Shown here in pieces: positions 1 through 9,417 of a stretch of DNA of 64,000 nt (position 1 is the stretch's first letter; every line of letters starts with the position of its first letter). Source of the stretch: Lachnospiraceae bacterium. Lineage in GTDB: Bacteria; Bacillota; Clostridia; Lachnospirales; Lachnospiraceae. The notes beneath the pieces are model-generated. The model was given only the letters and a program-made list of their open reading frames with translations. It did not search any database and was not told where the DNA came from. The position numbers were made by a program, and so were the translations under genes. The DNA lies in contig JAQUVX010000004.1 of NCBI GenBank assembly GCA_028693165.1, positions 124,001-188,000 of the forward strand, given 5' to 3'.

Positions 1-896
1 TCGGCGCATTTGCAATCAGTGAGATTATTTCACAGGCACTGGTCAGCAATGCTGAGTATGAGAAACTGGGAGAAGCCGCAAACAAGCTGAAATTCAAGAG
101 AAAAGACTTCTTCCCATCGCTGAAAGAACTGAAAGAGGTAGGAATCCTTACTTATATCAAATCCACGATCATCGGATTCTTCATCGGTGTTCTTCCGGGT
201 GCAGGTGCATCCATGGCAAGCTTTGTTTCTTATGCTACTGCACAGAGCTCCAGCAAGACACCAGAGAAGTTCGGAACCGGTTATCCTGCCGGTATTGCAG
301 CTCCGGAGTGTGCGAATAACGCAGTATGCGGCGGCGCACTGGTTCCGATGCTGACGCTTGGTATCCCTGGTGATGGTACGACAGCAGTACTGCTTGGCGT
401 ATTTCTGGTATATGGCATCGTTCCTGGTCCGAACCTGCTGACGACCCGTATGGCTGAGCTGGCTCCGATGTACATTGCACTGTTTGTTTCTGCAGCAATT
501 CTGATGCCTTTGTCACTGTATTTATTCGGACCGTATTATTTGAAAATCGTAAGAATCAACAGACTGGTTCTGTACAGTGCAATTTCTCTGGCAGCAATTC
601 TGGGTGTATATGCAGCTACTGCATCCGTATTCCAGATGGGTATCGCTCTGGCCGTTGGTGTTGCAATGTACTTCTTGAAGAAAGAAGGCTATCCGCCTGT
701 GCCATTTATTTTGGGAGTTATCTTGGGGCCGCTCTGTGAACAGTATTTGAGAACAACGCTTACTCTTGGACAGGGTAATGTATCTGTATTCTTTACGGAG
801 CCGGACAGCCTGTTCTTCCTGGTACTTACAGTCGTATTTGCTGTATGGCTTCCGAGACTGAATAAGAAGAGTGAGACCGCAGCAGTAAAGGCTTAA
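1..896 (+). CDS. tctA: Tripartite tricarboxylate transporter permease TctA (5' end outside window)
   Basis: Large membrane subunit of a TctABC-type, binding-protein-dependent carboxylate importer. The frame is open from base 3 and enters in mid-protein; 297 residues remain of a family usually near 500. A glycine/proline loop typical of TctA (FIGVLPGAGAS) lies at about bases 181-216 and a second one (LTLGIPGDGTTAV) at about 352-390, followed by several hydrophobic spans. The C-terminus is intact. A D-2-hydroxyacid dehydrogenase starts 30 bases downstream, so the cargo may be a hydroxy- or oxo-acid (inference). The partner subunits TctB and TctC would lie upstream, out of view. Confidence 0.88.
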   Translation, partial: GAFAISEIISQALVSNAEYEKLGEAANKLKFKRKDFFPSLKELKEVGILTYIKSTIIGFFIGVLPGAGASMASFVSYATAQSSSKTPEKFGTGYPAGIAAPECANNAVCGGALVPMLTLGIPGDGTTAVLLGVFLVYGIVPGPNLLTTRMAELAPMYIALFVSAAILMPLSLYLFGPYYLKIVRINRLVLYSAISLAAILGVYAATASVFQMGIALAVGVAMYFLKKEGYPPVPFILGVILGPLCEQYLRTTLTLGQGNVSVFFTEPDSLFFLVLTVVFAVWLPRLNKKSETAAVKA

Positions 897-926
897 CTAC
901 AGTGTGTGATACGAGGAGGAAAACAG

Positions 927-1895
927 ATGAGTTATAAGGTGTTGATTCCACAGGATGTTGCAATCGAAGGAAAGGAATACCTTCTGGAACGCGGCCATGA
1001 AATTAAAATGGGAAGCGGATTCAAAGAGGAAGACCTGGTAAGAGATGTGGCTGACTGTGATGCAATTCTGCTTCGTACAGCACCGTGTACCAGAGCAGTT
1101 CTGGAAGCAGGAAAGAAGCTAAAGATTGTAGCAAGACATGGCGCCGGATATAACAACGTTGATCTGGATGCAGCAGAAGAACTGGGGATCTGGGTAACGA
1201 ATGCACCGGATTCCACGAGCAACTCGGTGGCGGAGTTTACATTGGGTGCGATCATTGCAACAACGAAGAGAACCTTTATGCTGAGTCAGACGATTAAGAA
1301 TGACGATTTCTTCTATAAGAACAATCATAAAGGCAGGGATCTGGTCGGAAAGACTCTGGCTATCATGGGATTTGGCCGGATAGGAAGAACTGTAGCAAAA
1401 AAAGCTTACTATGGGCTTGACATGAAGATCATCGCATATGATCCATACGCAAAGCCAGAGACGATTCCGGAGTACGCAGCCTTGGTTGACTGGGATACTG
1501 CATTTAAGACAGCGGATGTTGTTTCTCTTCATATGCCTTTGACAAAAGACAATAAGTTCTGTGTTGGCAAGAGAGAATTTGAAGAAATGAAATCCACTGC
1601 ATATTTTTTGAACTGTGCCCGCGGTGAGCTGGTAAAGGACGAAGACCTTGCAGAAGCCGTGGCGAATAAGACGATCGCTGGTGCCTATACAGATGTATTT
1701 AACGTGGAACCTCCGACAACGGATAACCCGCTGCTGCATCTGGAAGATGTCAGTGTAACTCCGCACATGGCCTCAAATACGGAAGAGTGTATGACGCGCA
1801 TGGCAACGGAGGCGGCATCTCAGATTCACCTGATTCTTTCCGGCGAGCAGCCAACCTGGCCGGTTAATAAGCCGGCATCTCCAAGATCAATATGA
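927..1895 (+). CDS. D-2-hydroxyacid dehydrogenase (SerA/PGDH-like)
   Basis: NAD(P)-dependent dehydrogenase of D-2-hydroxy acids, 322 residues, the length of the short family members without an ACT domain. The catalytic fold is split around a Rossmann domain: the dinucleotide loop GFGRIG lies near residue 148, the substrate arginine is in CARGELV (R232), the glutamate in NVEPP, and the catalytic histidine in TPHMASN near the end. I chose the ATG at 927 because AGGAGG lies about 8 bases upstream; an in-frame GTG at 906 would put the RBS inside the gene. It probably forms one transcript with tctA. Substrate cannot be read from sequence; 3-phosphoglycerate, 2-hydroxyglutarate or another hydroxy acid is possible. 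Confidence 0.88.
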   Translation: MSYKVLIPQDVAIEGKEYLLERGHEIKMGSGFKEEDLVRDVADCDAILLRTAPCTRAVLEAGKKLKIVARHGAGYNNVDLDAAEELGIWVTNAPDSTSNSVAEFTLGAIIATTKRTFMLSQTIKNDDFFYKNNHKGRDLVGKTLAIMGFGRIGRTVAKKAYYGLDMKIIAYDPYAKPETIPEYAALVDWDTAFKTADVVSLHMPLTKDNKFCVGKREFEEMKSTAYFLNCARGELVKDEDLAEAVANKTIAGAYTDVFNVEPPTTDNPLLHLEDVSVTPHMASNTEECMTRMATEAASQIHLILSGEQPTWPVNKPASPRSI

Positions 1896-1908
1896 ATGTA
1901 ACCGTCAG

Positions 1909-1942
1909 AAATCTCCGGTCAGAAATGATCCGGGGATTTTTC
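1909..1942 (+). terminator. Intrinsic terminator after tctA-dehydrogenase operon
   Basis: A stem of about 10 bp (AAATCTCCGG pairing with CCGGGGATTT, one G-U pair) with a loop of roughly 11 bases is followed by a T run. It lies 14 bases after the dehydrogenase stop and between convergent genes. Confidence 0.7.
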
Positions 1943-2004
1943 GGCTGGCATGACGCTGATCGATACGGCGGATATGCAATGAGGATATAGGAATCATCAT
2001 CTTC

Positions 2005-2772
2005 TCATACTTTATTCTTCTTATACAGAATCAACAGCCCTTTCAGCAGCAGCGCGTCATCGTAAGTGATCTTATGTTTGCACAGCGGGGCGATGAAGCG
2101 GGCGAGGCCGCCGGTGGCGATGATGGTCGGAGTTACGCCAAGTTCATCGATCATGCGGTCGATGATGCCGTCGATCATGCCTGCATTGCCGTACATGATA
2201 CCGCTGCGCATGCAGTCGATGGTGTTCTTGCTGATGACAGATCTCGGGATGTCAAGGCTGATGGACGGAAGCTGGGCGGTCTTGCTGCTTAAAGAATCCA
2301 GTGAGACGCGCAGGCCCGGCAGGATCACGCCGCCGATGTAGCTGCCGGACTGATCCACGACAGACATGGTAGTGGCGGTACCCATATCAATGATGATGAT
2401 CGGGCATGGATAGTCGCGGATGGCGGCCACGGCATCGACGATCATATCGCTGCCGACCGTCTTGGGATTGTCCATCTTGATGTTGATGCCGGTCTTGATG
2501 CCGGAGCCGACCAGCATCGGATGATAGCCGAGGATCTTCTTCACAGCGGAGGAGATAGCCGCATTCAGAGGCGGAACAACAGACGAGAGAATCGCGCCGT
2601 CAATTAGCTTCGGGTCAATCTGATGGATTTCTAAGATATTCTTAATATTAATGGCATATTCGGTGCCGGTCTTTGCATGCTTGGTGGTGACGCGCTCTAC
2701 GAAATAGGTGCGTTTCTCATCGATACATCCGATCACGATGTTTGTATTTCCCATATCCAGTGCTAATATCAT
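2005..2772 (-). CDS. coaX: Type III pantothenate kinase
   Basis: Phosphorylates pantothenate with ATP in the first step of coenzyme A synthesis; the type III enzyme belongs to the ASKHA fold and is not feedback-inhibited by CoA. The protein has the usual length (255 residues). It opens with the phosphate-binding motif DMGNTN, has the second motif DMGTATTMS in the middle, and a third glycine motif ATGGLA near the C-terminus. The start ATG is preceded by AAAGGAG at good spacing. It runs convergent to the dehydrogenase and is the last ordinary gene before the mobile patch, which lies upstream of its promoter. Confidence 0.95.
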   Translation of the reverse strand: MILALDMGNTNIVIGCIDEKRTYFVERVTTKHAKTGTEYAINIKNILEIHQIDPKLIDGAILSSVVPPLNAAISSAVKKILGYHPMLVGSGIKTGINIKMDNPKTVGSDMIVDAVAAIRDYPCPIIIIDMGTATTMSVVDQSGSYIGGVILPGLRVSLDSLSSKTAQLPSISLDIPRSVISKNTIDCMRSGIMYGNAGMIDGIIDRMIDELGVTPTIIATGGLARFIAPLCKHKITYDDALLLKGLLILYKKNKV

Positions 2773-2992
2773 AGGAAAATAGCTCCTTTCGGTTTATGCG
2801 AATAATGGTATCACATTTCCGGCAAAAAAAAATTCTCGTTAGTGCAGAGACAGGGTTGTTTCACGAAGCATCATAACATAGTTTCGTCTTCGTTCCTCTC
2901 CATTACAGGCATTTTCTTTTGTCTTTATTTTGCTTTTTCCTTAAAAATGTGCAAAATATCCCCATTTTCTCATTTTTTGTTTTATAATGGAA

Positions 2993-4240
2993 TTAGCGAA
3001 TTCGGTGTATGTCGTTAAAAACATACTTCGCTATCAGGTTGATGTCGTCGGCAAACCAATCAGACATTTCCTGAATCCCTTTGCCTGCATCGTCGTGGAT
3101 GCAGGCAATTTTTAATATATTGAATGCAAACTTTCTAATCAACGCAAGATTATTCTTGCTTTTTCTTGCAGATGACCGATCTTCACGAAAAGTATCATCC
3201 AATACATGATGAAGAGAATTTTCAATTTTCCAATGCGCTCGTTTCCACTTTAATGTTTCCTCCGCTCCAATATCAATATCTGAAATAATTCCTACCAGAT
3301 GCACATCATCTGTTAGTTCGTCACCAACTGTAATCTTTGGCTTCCTTTTTGTCCCTTTTTCTAAAAATGTTTTTTCATCTGGTGTAATATCATTTCCTTC
3401 GGAATCTCTTTCTATCGGAATCCTTACCTGCCGCAACCATCCGATTGTTTTAATACAAGGTATATTTTCAGCCATGGTTATGGACTGCGTATTTTTACAG
3501 ACATTCATTGTTCGGTGTTCTATTCTTCCGCGATTCTTTCCCTTTTTATCATATCTTTCATATGTCTGCAGTACCTCCTGATTTGGCGGACGATATCTTT
3601 TGTCCTCTTTTTCCCTCTGTTCTTCCTTTTCCAGTGTTTCAAAAGTGTCTTTCAATTCTTGATATGTAAGTGGGTTGGATTTCTTTACTGTAAGTAAAAA
3701 ATGTCCTCCCTGCTTTTCTATGACCTCTATAATCGGTCTGGTAGTTCCTATCGCATCAATCGTCACAACACTTTCTTTCATGTTTAGTAATTCCAATAAT
3801 TGGGGAATCGCCGTCATTTCATTTCCCTTTTCTGCGATTGGTAACTGGGCTATCACCAACCCTGTTATCGTATCTATCGCATTTAAGATATATGGGACTT
3901 TTGCATCTTTTACCCGTTCTGTGCCACCTCTTAATGCTTTCCCATCTATAGCTATATGCATTCCTTTTTCTGAAAGAATTCCAGTCATCCATTCAATAAA
4001 TGCGAGGCAGAACATTTCTTCATCAACAGCACTTAGCAGGCGTGAGATCGTTGAAACAGAAGCGATTCCGTTTTCTAATTTCGTGAACTGCCTCAACCAT
4101 TCCAAATGTCTGACACACCATTTGAGACATCTTCGTAGTGAAAATCTTCCTACAAGATATCCAATGACAAGATAGGTTAACATTTCTGCATAATCATGCT
4201 TTGTTCTTCTTCCGCATCTGGGATCTATTACCATTCGCAT
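2993..4240 (-). CDS. ISAs1-family transposase
   Basis: DDE transposase of an ISAs1-family insertion sequence, 415 residues. The N-terminus carries the family block IDPRCGRRTKHDYAEML; the catalytic aspartates are in IAIDGKALRGG (D99) and VTIDAIGT (D162); the glutamate is in the C-terminal block HWKIENSLHHVLDDTFRED. The frame is intact, so the copy may be active. The start ATG has only a weak RBS and lies 29 bases from the stop of the next gene, which leaves no room for a normal IS end; the element's left end must lie inside that neighbour. I could not find terminal inverted repeats by eye. Base composition is clearly A+T-richer than the flanks. Confidence 0.92.
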   Translation of the reverse strand: MRMVIDPRCGRRTKHDYAEMLTYLVIGYLVGRFSLRRCLKWCVRHLEWLRQFTKLENGIASVSTISRLLSAVDEEMFCLAFIEWMTGILSEKGMHIAIDGKALRGGTERVKDAKVPYILNAIDTITGLVIAQLPIAEKGNEMTAIPQLLELLNMKESVVTIDAIGTTRPIIEVIEKQGGHFLLTVKKSNPLTYQELKDTFETLEKEEQREKEDKRYRPPNQEVLQTYERYDKKGKNRGRIEHRTMNVCKNTQSITMAENIPCIKTIGWLRQVRIPIERDSEGNDITPDEKTFLEKGTKRKPKITVGDELTDDVHLVGIISDIDIGAEETLKWKRAHWKIENSLHHVLDDTFREDRSSARKSKNNLALIRKFAFNILKIACIHDDAGKGIQEMSDWFADDINLIAKYVFNDIHRIR

Positions 4241-4269
4241 GTAACAGCTCAGTTCTTTTGCTGCTTTAT

Positions 4270-5469
4270 TTATACTCCATGGAAACCTTTTTCAAGACTT
4301 TGTTGTGGGATAATGTTTTGCATGGCATCAAGAAATCGTTTGTTAGCTACCTTTGATATTTCAGCATACCGATACAGATTTGCGATTGATTTTCCCATCG
4401 GAACCCAGCGCTTGGAAGTGGTACCATCGCGGTGCTTTACATCTTTGTAAACTTTGAATTCCTTCGGATCATTAATCGTCATTTCTACACGCAGGCAGCT
4501 GAATTTATCATACATCTTGATACTGTTCGATTTCATTTTGAATTTAATCCTCCAGCCTTCCGGACGTTTACGGTAATCGGAGACGGACTCTCCCAGAAAC
4601 TTGGCATCAAGTTTACGTCCCAGAAAGGAAAAAATATCGGTACATTTGAAATCGTAGAATGCGTGACCAACCAGGGATGGATAAATATCCTCCAGAGCTT
4701 CACGGCTCTTAAACATGACATCGGTTGCGTACTCGCACTGATCCACACACCAGTGATATCCGGTATGGAAGATCCGTTCAACAGTTTCAAGATAAGGATT
4801 CACTTTATGGGCAAAGAAATCCAGCTGACGGCATAGCGATTTTGAATCAAATTTATCAGCTATTTCCTGAGCCTTTTCAATATCACTGATATAAAAGAAA
4901 GAATTGTCATACATTTGATAGGTAATGTTGTTTTCATCAAAGACATGTTTCATCATTTCCCGCCCATTGATGTAGACCTGAATCATGAATGGAAACCAGG
5001 TCTGGAGTTTTACGTGCATAAAGCCGAAATTTTTGTCCATGTAATAAAAGTAATAGTACTTGCATTTCCGGTTCACTGTAGAAAGAGAAAGCAGACCATT
5101 TTTCTGTTTGACCGGTTGTAGTGTCTGGCAGTACTCGACAACAGATAACGTGCAAATGAGCCCTTCTTCTATTGGATTATTTTTCAGGACTTCAAGTGCT
5201 GTCTGCTCTTTTGATGTTTTAGAAGATGTCAGATATATTAATGGGCGTTGCAGAGAAGAAGTCCTGTTTTCAATAAAGGAAACGATATCATTCGTGACTT
5301 GGTTTGCATAAGCAGAGAAATCTTTCAAAAGAATGTCCTGCTCTGAAAGAAAATATTTTTTTCCAGATGGTGAAAAGAACTGAAGGATGTGTCCCTTAAT
5401 AATCATTCGATCAAAAAAAGAAAATGTTCCATTGATTTTATCAGCATACTGTTCTAAAATAATACTCAT
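4270..5469 (-). CDS. Uncharacterised mobile-element-associated protein, probably C-terminally truncated
   Basis: No function is known to me. The protein opens with MSIILEQYADKING and FDRMIIKGHI, and has a central block LQTWFPFMIQVYINGRE followed by a second domain; I recall this as a widespread family of repeated, transposase-like ORFs, usually longer. Here it ends shortly after the block AEISKVANKRFLDAM, where relatives as I remember them continue for some 70 residues, and the ISAs1 transposase begins 29 bases further on. I infer that the IS cut off its C-terminus. The start at 5469 has AAAGGATG upstream; the frame stays open to a possible start at 5613. It is A+T-rich like the IS. Confidence 0.6.
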   Translation of the reverse strand: MSIILEQYADKINGTFSFFDRMIIKGHILQFFSPSGKKYFLSEQDILLKDFSAYANQVTNDIVSFIENRTSSLQRPLIYLTSSKTSKEQTALEVLKNNPIEEGLICTLSVVEYCQTLQPVKQKNGLLSLSTVNRKCKYYYFYYMDKNFGFMHVKLQTWFPFMIQVYINGREMMKHVFDENNITYQMYDNSFFYISDIEKAQEIADKFDSKSLCRQLDFFAHKVNPYLETVERIFHTGYHWCVDQCEYATDVMFKSREALEDIYPSLVGHAFYDFKCTDIFSFLGRKLDAKFLGESVSDYRKRPEGWRIKFKMKSNSIKMYDKFSCLRVEMTINDPKEFKVYKDVKHRDGTTSKRWVPMGKSIANLYRYAEISKVANKRFLDAMQNIIPQQSLEKGFHGV

Positions 5470-5709
5470 AGAATCATCCTTTCGTATGAATGCAAAAACA
5501 GGGGAATTTAGTTCCCGATTGAGTGGTACACAGATACCGTATATGTGCATTATAGCACATGCATCTACGAACAGGATGATTCTTGTTTTGGTTTTAGATT
5601 TGATTGCAGCCATTGGCTGCGGTATGATATAATAATGTATTATTGTGGGAAAACGTGAATGGCTCGATCAGATCGGGTGAGGGGTACCGGGGAGCGGGGA
5701 GGAATTCGG

Positions 5710-8457
5710 ATGAAACGGATTGCACAGCGTTGGAAAAAGATTTTTGTGCTTTTTTGTTGTACAGTGATATTGAGCCAGACAGCGGGAATTGTCCGGGCAG
5801 AGCAGACAAATACGACACTGCGTGTTGCATTTTGTCCGTTGGAGGGCTTTTTTGAATATGATGCGCAGGGCAGAGAAGTGGGATACGGTGTCGATTTGCT
5901 GGACAAGCTCTCGCAATATACCGGGATTCAGTTTGAGTATGTTCCGGCGGACAGCTGGGAGAGCACGAAGCATATGCTTTTGGACGGCCGGGCCGATATC
6001 CGGATGCCCGCGACCATGCCCCCAACTCCCTCCGCCACACTCAGCTACAATCGGATCGGTATTTTGGACACCTACGATGTCATGGTGACGCGAAAGGCGC
6101 GCGAGGATCTCTATTATCAGGATTATGATACCATTCGGACGTTGAAGATTGCCGTCTCGGAGAATTTCTACAAGGTGGAAGGCATTCAGCACTATTTTGA
6201 TGAAATGGGTGTGACAGCGGATCAGATCGTCTTTTGCAGTGAGTACAACGAGTGCTATGACAAGCTGGTGTCAGGAGAGGTGGATGCGCTGGTGTCCAAT
6301 GTCATGGACATGAACCCGGAGATGAAGATGCTGGTGCGTTTCAACAGTATCTCGAACTATATCAGCATGACGCTTGATAATCCATATCTGGGAATTCTCG
6401 ATGACGCTCTGACGCAAATCAAACTGGATGAGCCGCTGTTTCTTCACTCCCAGTATGAGAAGTGGTTTCCTGAGCGCGTGATCGTGCCGCTGACCTTTGC
6501 GGAGAGTTCCTATCTGGCATCGTTAGAGTCCATCACCTTTGCGTTTCAGCCAAACGAAGGCTATCTGGCCCACAAGAAGGACGGCGTGTATTATGGAATT
6601 TTTCCGGAGTTTGCAAAATATATTTGCAGGAAGCTGGGAGTCAAATATCAGGAGACATCCCTTCAGGACTGTCAGAACGGCCTGGATACGGCGGATGTGT
6701 ACGCCGGCTTCTTTTATGACCAAAATTATGCGGAGCAGTGGGATTTAAGTCTGTCGTCGCCGATCAACGACATCAACTACTATATGATTCAGAAAAAGGA
6801 AGCGAAGTTTAATCCGGAAACCTGCCGGATTGCGGTGATCGATCAGTTCCGCTATACGTCGGATTATGTAAAGAAGCGATATACGAATGCCCAATTCCTA
6901 AGCTGCAGCAGCTACGAGGAATGTCTGAAGGCGATTGCCAGCGGCAGAGCCGATATGACGATCATCAATAACTATATTGCAGAATATTATCTGAACATGT
7001 ACCAGTTCAGCGATTTGAGCGCGAAGCTTTCGACGGACTACAGTCATCTGTTCTGCTTTGCGGCGGCAGATCACAATGAGATTCTTGCGTCGATTCTGAC
7101 GAAGACGGTGTATATGATTACGGAAGAGGAGATGGATCAGCTCTACATCATGGGACAGGAAGACCGGCCGGAGTCCAACTATCTTGAGGCGGCGCTGCAT
7201 CAGAATCCGTTGATGTTTACCGTGATCGTCACGTTGATCGGTATCCTGCTCGCCGCGACGGTGATTTCGCTCCTGTTTGCGCAGAAAAGCAGCCGCCAGA
7301 AGCAGGCACTCGCAAAAGCATTGTCGGAGAAGAACAGCTTTCTTGCCCGCATGAGCCATGATATGCGGACACCGATGAACGGCATCCTGGGCCTGTCGTA
7401 TCTGATGGAACAGGAAACGGAGCTTGCGGGAGCCAAGAGCTATATTCCGGAACTTCGCGAGTCGGGTGAATATCTGCTGCAGATGATCAACGATGTGCTG
7501 GATGTCAATCGGATCGAGAGCGGAAAGCTTAAGCTGCAGCCGAGAGTCTGCGATGAGCGGCAGCTGTTCCATTCGATCATCAGTATGCTGGCACCTCTGT
7601 TGGCGGAAAAGGAAATTGATTTTCATTTTGAGAAGCGCAATATCGAGTGGGATTATATGATGCTGGATGAGCAGCGGGTAAAGCAGATTTTCGTGAATCT
7701 GCTCAGCAACGCGATCAAGTTCACGCCGAGAGGCGGCCGGATCGATCTGGTGATGGAGCTTGTGTCTCAGACGGAGCACACAATCTGTGACAAATTTGTG
7801 ATACGGGATAATGGCGCCGGTATGAGAAAGGAATTCCTTCCTCACGTGTTTGAGCCGTTCTGCCAGGAGGAGCGCACCTGCATGGACAACGTCAATGGAA
7901 CCGGCATGGGGATGGCGATTGTAAAGCAGCTTGTGGAGCTGATGGGCGGCACGATTACCATAGAGAGCGAGGAAAATAAGGGAACAGAGATCACCGTGTT
8001 TCTGAATTTCCCACTGGCGGATAAGCCCAAGGTCAAAGAAGCCATCCATCCGGTGCAGACAAAGCTTCCGGAGGGGCTGCGGATTCTTCTGTGTGAGGAT
8101 CATCCGCTGAATGCCAAGATTGCAGTCCGGCTTCTGGAAGAGCAGCAGGCCGAGGTTACCTGGGCGGAGAATGGCCGGATCGGTGTGGAGCTGTTTGCGA
8201 AATCGGCTCTGGGGTATTATGACGTGGTGCTCATGGATATCCGTATGCCGATCCTGAACGGTCTGGAGGCCGCGCGGGCAATTCGCGCGCTGGACAGAGC
8301 GGATGCGAAGACGGTGCCGATCATTGCCATGACGGCGAATGCCTATGACTCGGACCGGAAGGCATCGATGGATGCGGGGATGAACCAGCATCTGGAAAAG
8401 CCGGTCACACCGGAAGAGCTGTATGAGGTCATCGCGGCGCTGACTGCGGTAAAATAA
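5710..8457 (+). CDS. BvgS-like hybrid sensor histidine kinase
   Basis: Membrane sensor with built-in receiver, 915 residues. Order of domains: signal peptide (residues 1-30), two tandem periplasmic-binding-protein type 3 domains outside the cell (about 35-260 and 270-490), one membrane helix (about 500-525), HisKA dimerisation domain with phosphoacceptor H550 in MSHDMRTP, HATPase with N-box NLLSNAIKF and DNGAGM, and a C-terminal receiver with acceptor aspartate near 843 in VLMDIRMP. I chose the ATG at 5710, which has GGGGAGG upstream and starts a good signal peptide; the ATG at 5659 has no RBS. No response regulator with a DNA-binding domain follows, so the output partner is elsewhere. The ligand is probably a small polar molecule. 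Confidence 0.9.
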   Translation: MKRIAQRWKKIFVLFCCTVILSQTAGIVRAEQTNTTLRVAFCPLEGFFEYDAQGREVGYGVDLLDKLSQYTGIQFEYVPADSWESTKHMLLDGRADIRMPATMPPTPSATLSYNRIGILDTYDVMVTRKAREDLYYQDYDTIRTLKIAVSENFYKVEGIQHYFDEMGVTADQIVFCSEYNECYDKLVSGEVDALVSNVMDMNPEMKMLVRFNSISNYISMTLDNPYLGILDDALTQIKLDEPLFLHSQYEKWFPERVIVPLTFAESSYLASLESITFAFQPNEGYLAHKKDGVYYGIFPEFAKYICRKLGVKYQETSLQDCQNGLDTADVYAGFFYDQNYAEQWDLSLSSPINDINYYMIQKKEAKFNPETCRIAVIDQFRYTSDYVKKRYTNAQFLSCSSYEECLKAIASGRADMTIINNYIAEYYLNMYQFSDLSAKLSTDYSHLFCFAAADHNEILASILTKTVYMITEEEMDQLYIMGQEDRPESNYLEAALHQNPLMFTVIVTLIGILLAATVISLLFAQKSSRQKQALAKALSEKNSFLARMSHDMRTPMNGILGLSYLMEQETELAGAKSYIPELRESGEYLLQMINDVLDVNRIESGKLKLQPRVCDERQLFHSIISMLAPLLAEKEIDFHFEKRNIEWDYMMLDEQRVKQIFVNLLSNAIKFTPRGGRIDLVMELVSQTEHTICDKFVIRDNGAGMRKEFLPHVFEPFCQEERTCMDNVNGTGMGMAIVKQLVELMGGTITIESEENKGTEITVFLNFPLADKPKVKEAIHPVQTKLPEGLRILLCEDHPLNAKIAVRLLEEQQAEVTWAENGRIGVELFAKSALGYYDVVLMDIRMPILNGLEAARAIRALDRADAKTVPIIAMTANAYDSDRKASMDAGMNQHLEKPVTPEELYEVIAALTAVK

Positions 8458-8528
8458 GGTGGATTCTGTGCGGTAAGAGTGATTATGAGAGAAAAGATAT
8501 TGGCGCTGTTGGGCCAGAGGAATTTAAG

Positions 8529-9092
8529 ATGAGAAATCCAGAAACAGATGAGGTCTCCTACCGCCGATTTTTGGACGGGGAGGAGCAGGGGCTTGCCCTG
8601 CTGATGGAGCGGTACGGCGATCGGCTGATGCGGTACCTGTATGGCTATATCCATGATTTTCATGATGCGGAGGACTTGATGATCGAGGCCTTTGCTTATC
8701 TTGCTGTGAAGAAGCCGGACATACGGGACGGAGGGCTAAAAGCATATCTGTTTAAAACCGGACGTCATCTGGCGTTTCGTTTTGGGATGAAGATGTGGCG
8801 GCACCGATCTTTTTCGCTTGAGGCGTTCGAGCTGGAGCCGGAGAGCGGGAGCGCGGGGCTTCCGGAGGAGCTGCTTTTGGCGCAGGAGCGAAACCAGACC
8901 ATGCATGACTGTATGATGCAGCTTTGTGAAAACTACCGGGAAGCACTGTTTCTGGTGTATTTTGAGGGGCTGAGCTACCGGGAGGCGGCACAGATTATGG
9001 GCAGGAACGAAAAACAGATTGATAATTATGTCACCAGGGGCAGACAGGCACTGCGAAAATGTCTGGAGAAGGAGGGGATTACCCATGCGTAG
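8529..9092 (+). CDS. ECF-type RNA polymerase sigma factor
   Basis: Sigma-70 family factor of the extracytoplasmic-function group, 187 residues. Region 2 covers about residues 20-85 (RYGDRLMRYLYGYIHDFHDAEDLMIEAF), region 4 about 120-180 with the helix-turn-helix YREALFLVYFEGLSYREAAQIMG and the tail RGRQALRKCL. AGAGGA precedes the ATG. It is the first gene of a four-gene operon with translationally overlapping junctions (next start at 9085, inside this gene). The partner genes encode membrane proteins and a PrsW protease, which points to control by regulated proteolysis. Target promoters cannot be read from this window. Confidence 0.88.
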   Translation: MRNPETDEVSYRRFLDGEEQGLALLMERYGDRLMRYLYGYIHDFHDAEDLMIEAFAYLAVKKPDIRDGGLKAYLFKTGRHLAFRFGMKMWRHRSFSLEAFELEPESGSAGLPEELLLAQERNQTMHDCMMQLCENYREALFLVYFEGLSYREAAQIMGRNEKQIDNYVTRGRQALRKCLEKEGITHA

Positions 9093-9417
9093 TACGGAGG
9101 AACGGATCGCTGCGGTGTTCAGCCGCGCAAGGGAGCTGGAGCGGCAGAAGAGACGTCATCAGACCCGGTGGCTCACCGGGGCCGCAGGGCTTTGTGCGCT
9201 TCTGATTGTGGTTGTCTGTGGTATGATGATGCCGGGGCTTGCGGACGGGATGTCAATGGCGAAGGGAATGGAGGTCTATGCAGGGCCGACTGCCAGCATC
9301 TTCCAAAGTGGCGGAGCATTGGGATATATTATCATTGGTGTGCTCGCATTCGCTCTGGGAGTCAGTGTGACCGTACTTTGTATCCATCTTCGTCGCCGGG
9401 AGGAGGATAACCGATGA
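9085..9417 (+). CDS. 110-residue two-helix membrane protein, candidate anti-sigma factor
   Basis: Small membrane protein with a basic/charged cytoplasmic N-terminus of about 28 residues (ERIAAVFSRARELERQKRR), a first helix (about 29-52), a short outer loop with glycines, and a second helix (about 76-98) ending in charged residues. The start at 9085 has GGAGGGG upstream and overlaps the sigma gene by 8 bases. Its position directly after an ECF sigma gene is that of an anti-sigma factor, but the N-terminus is much shorter than a usual anti-sigma domain and no zinc motif is present, so this role is inference. A protein of the same length and plan is encoded at 10874-11206. Confidence 0.75.
   Translation: MRSTEERIAAVFSRARELERQKRRHQTRWLTGAAGLCALLIVVVCGMMMPGLADGMSMAKGMEVYAGPTASIFQSGGALGYIIIGVLAFALGVSVTVLCIHLRRREEDNR

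Noticed and set aside
2855..2880. IS terminal inverted repeat (CAGGGTTGTTTCACGAAG)
   Set aside because: No matching inverted copy was found near 4240-4320 or around 5470-5640.
6898..8391. 497-codon minus-strand frame
   Set aside because: Antisense shadow of the hybrid kinase; no RBS and shadow-type composition.
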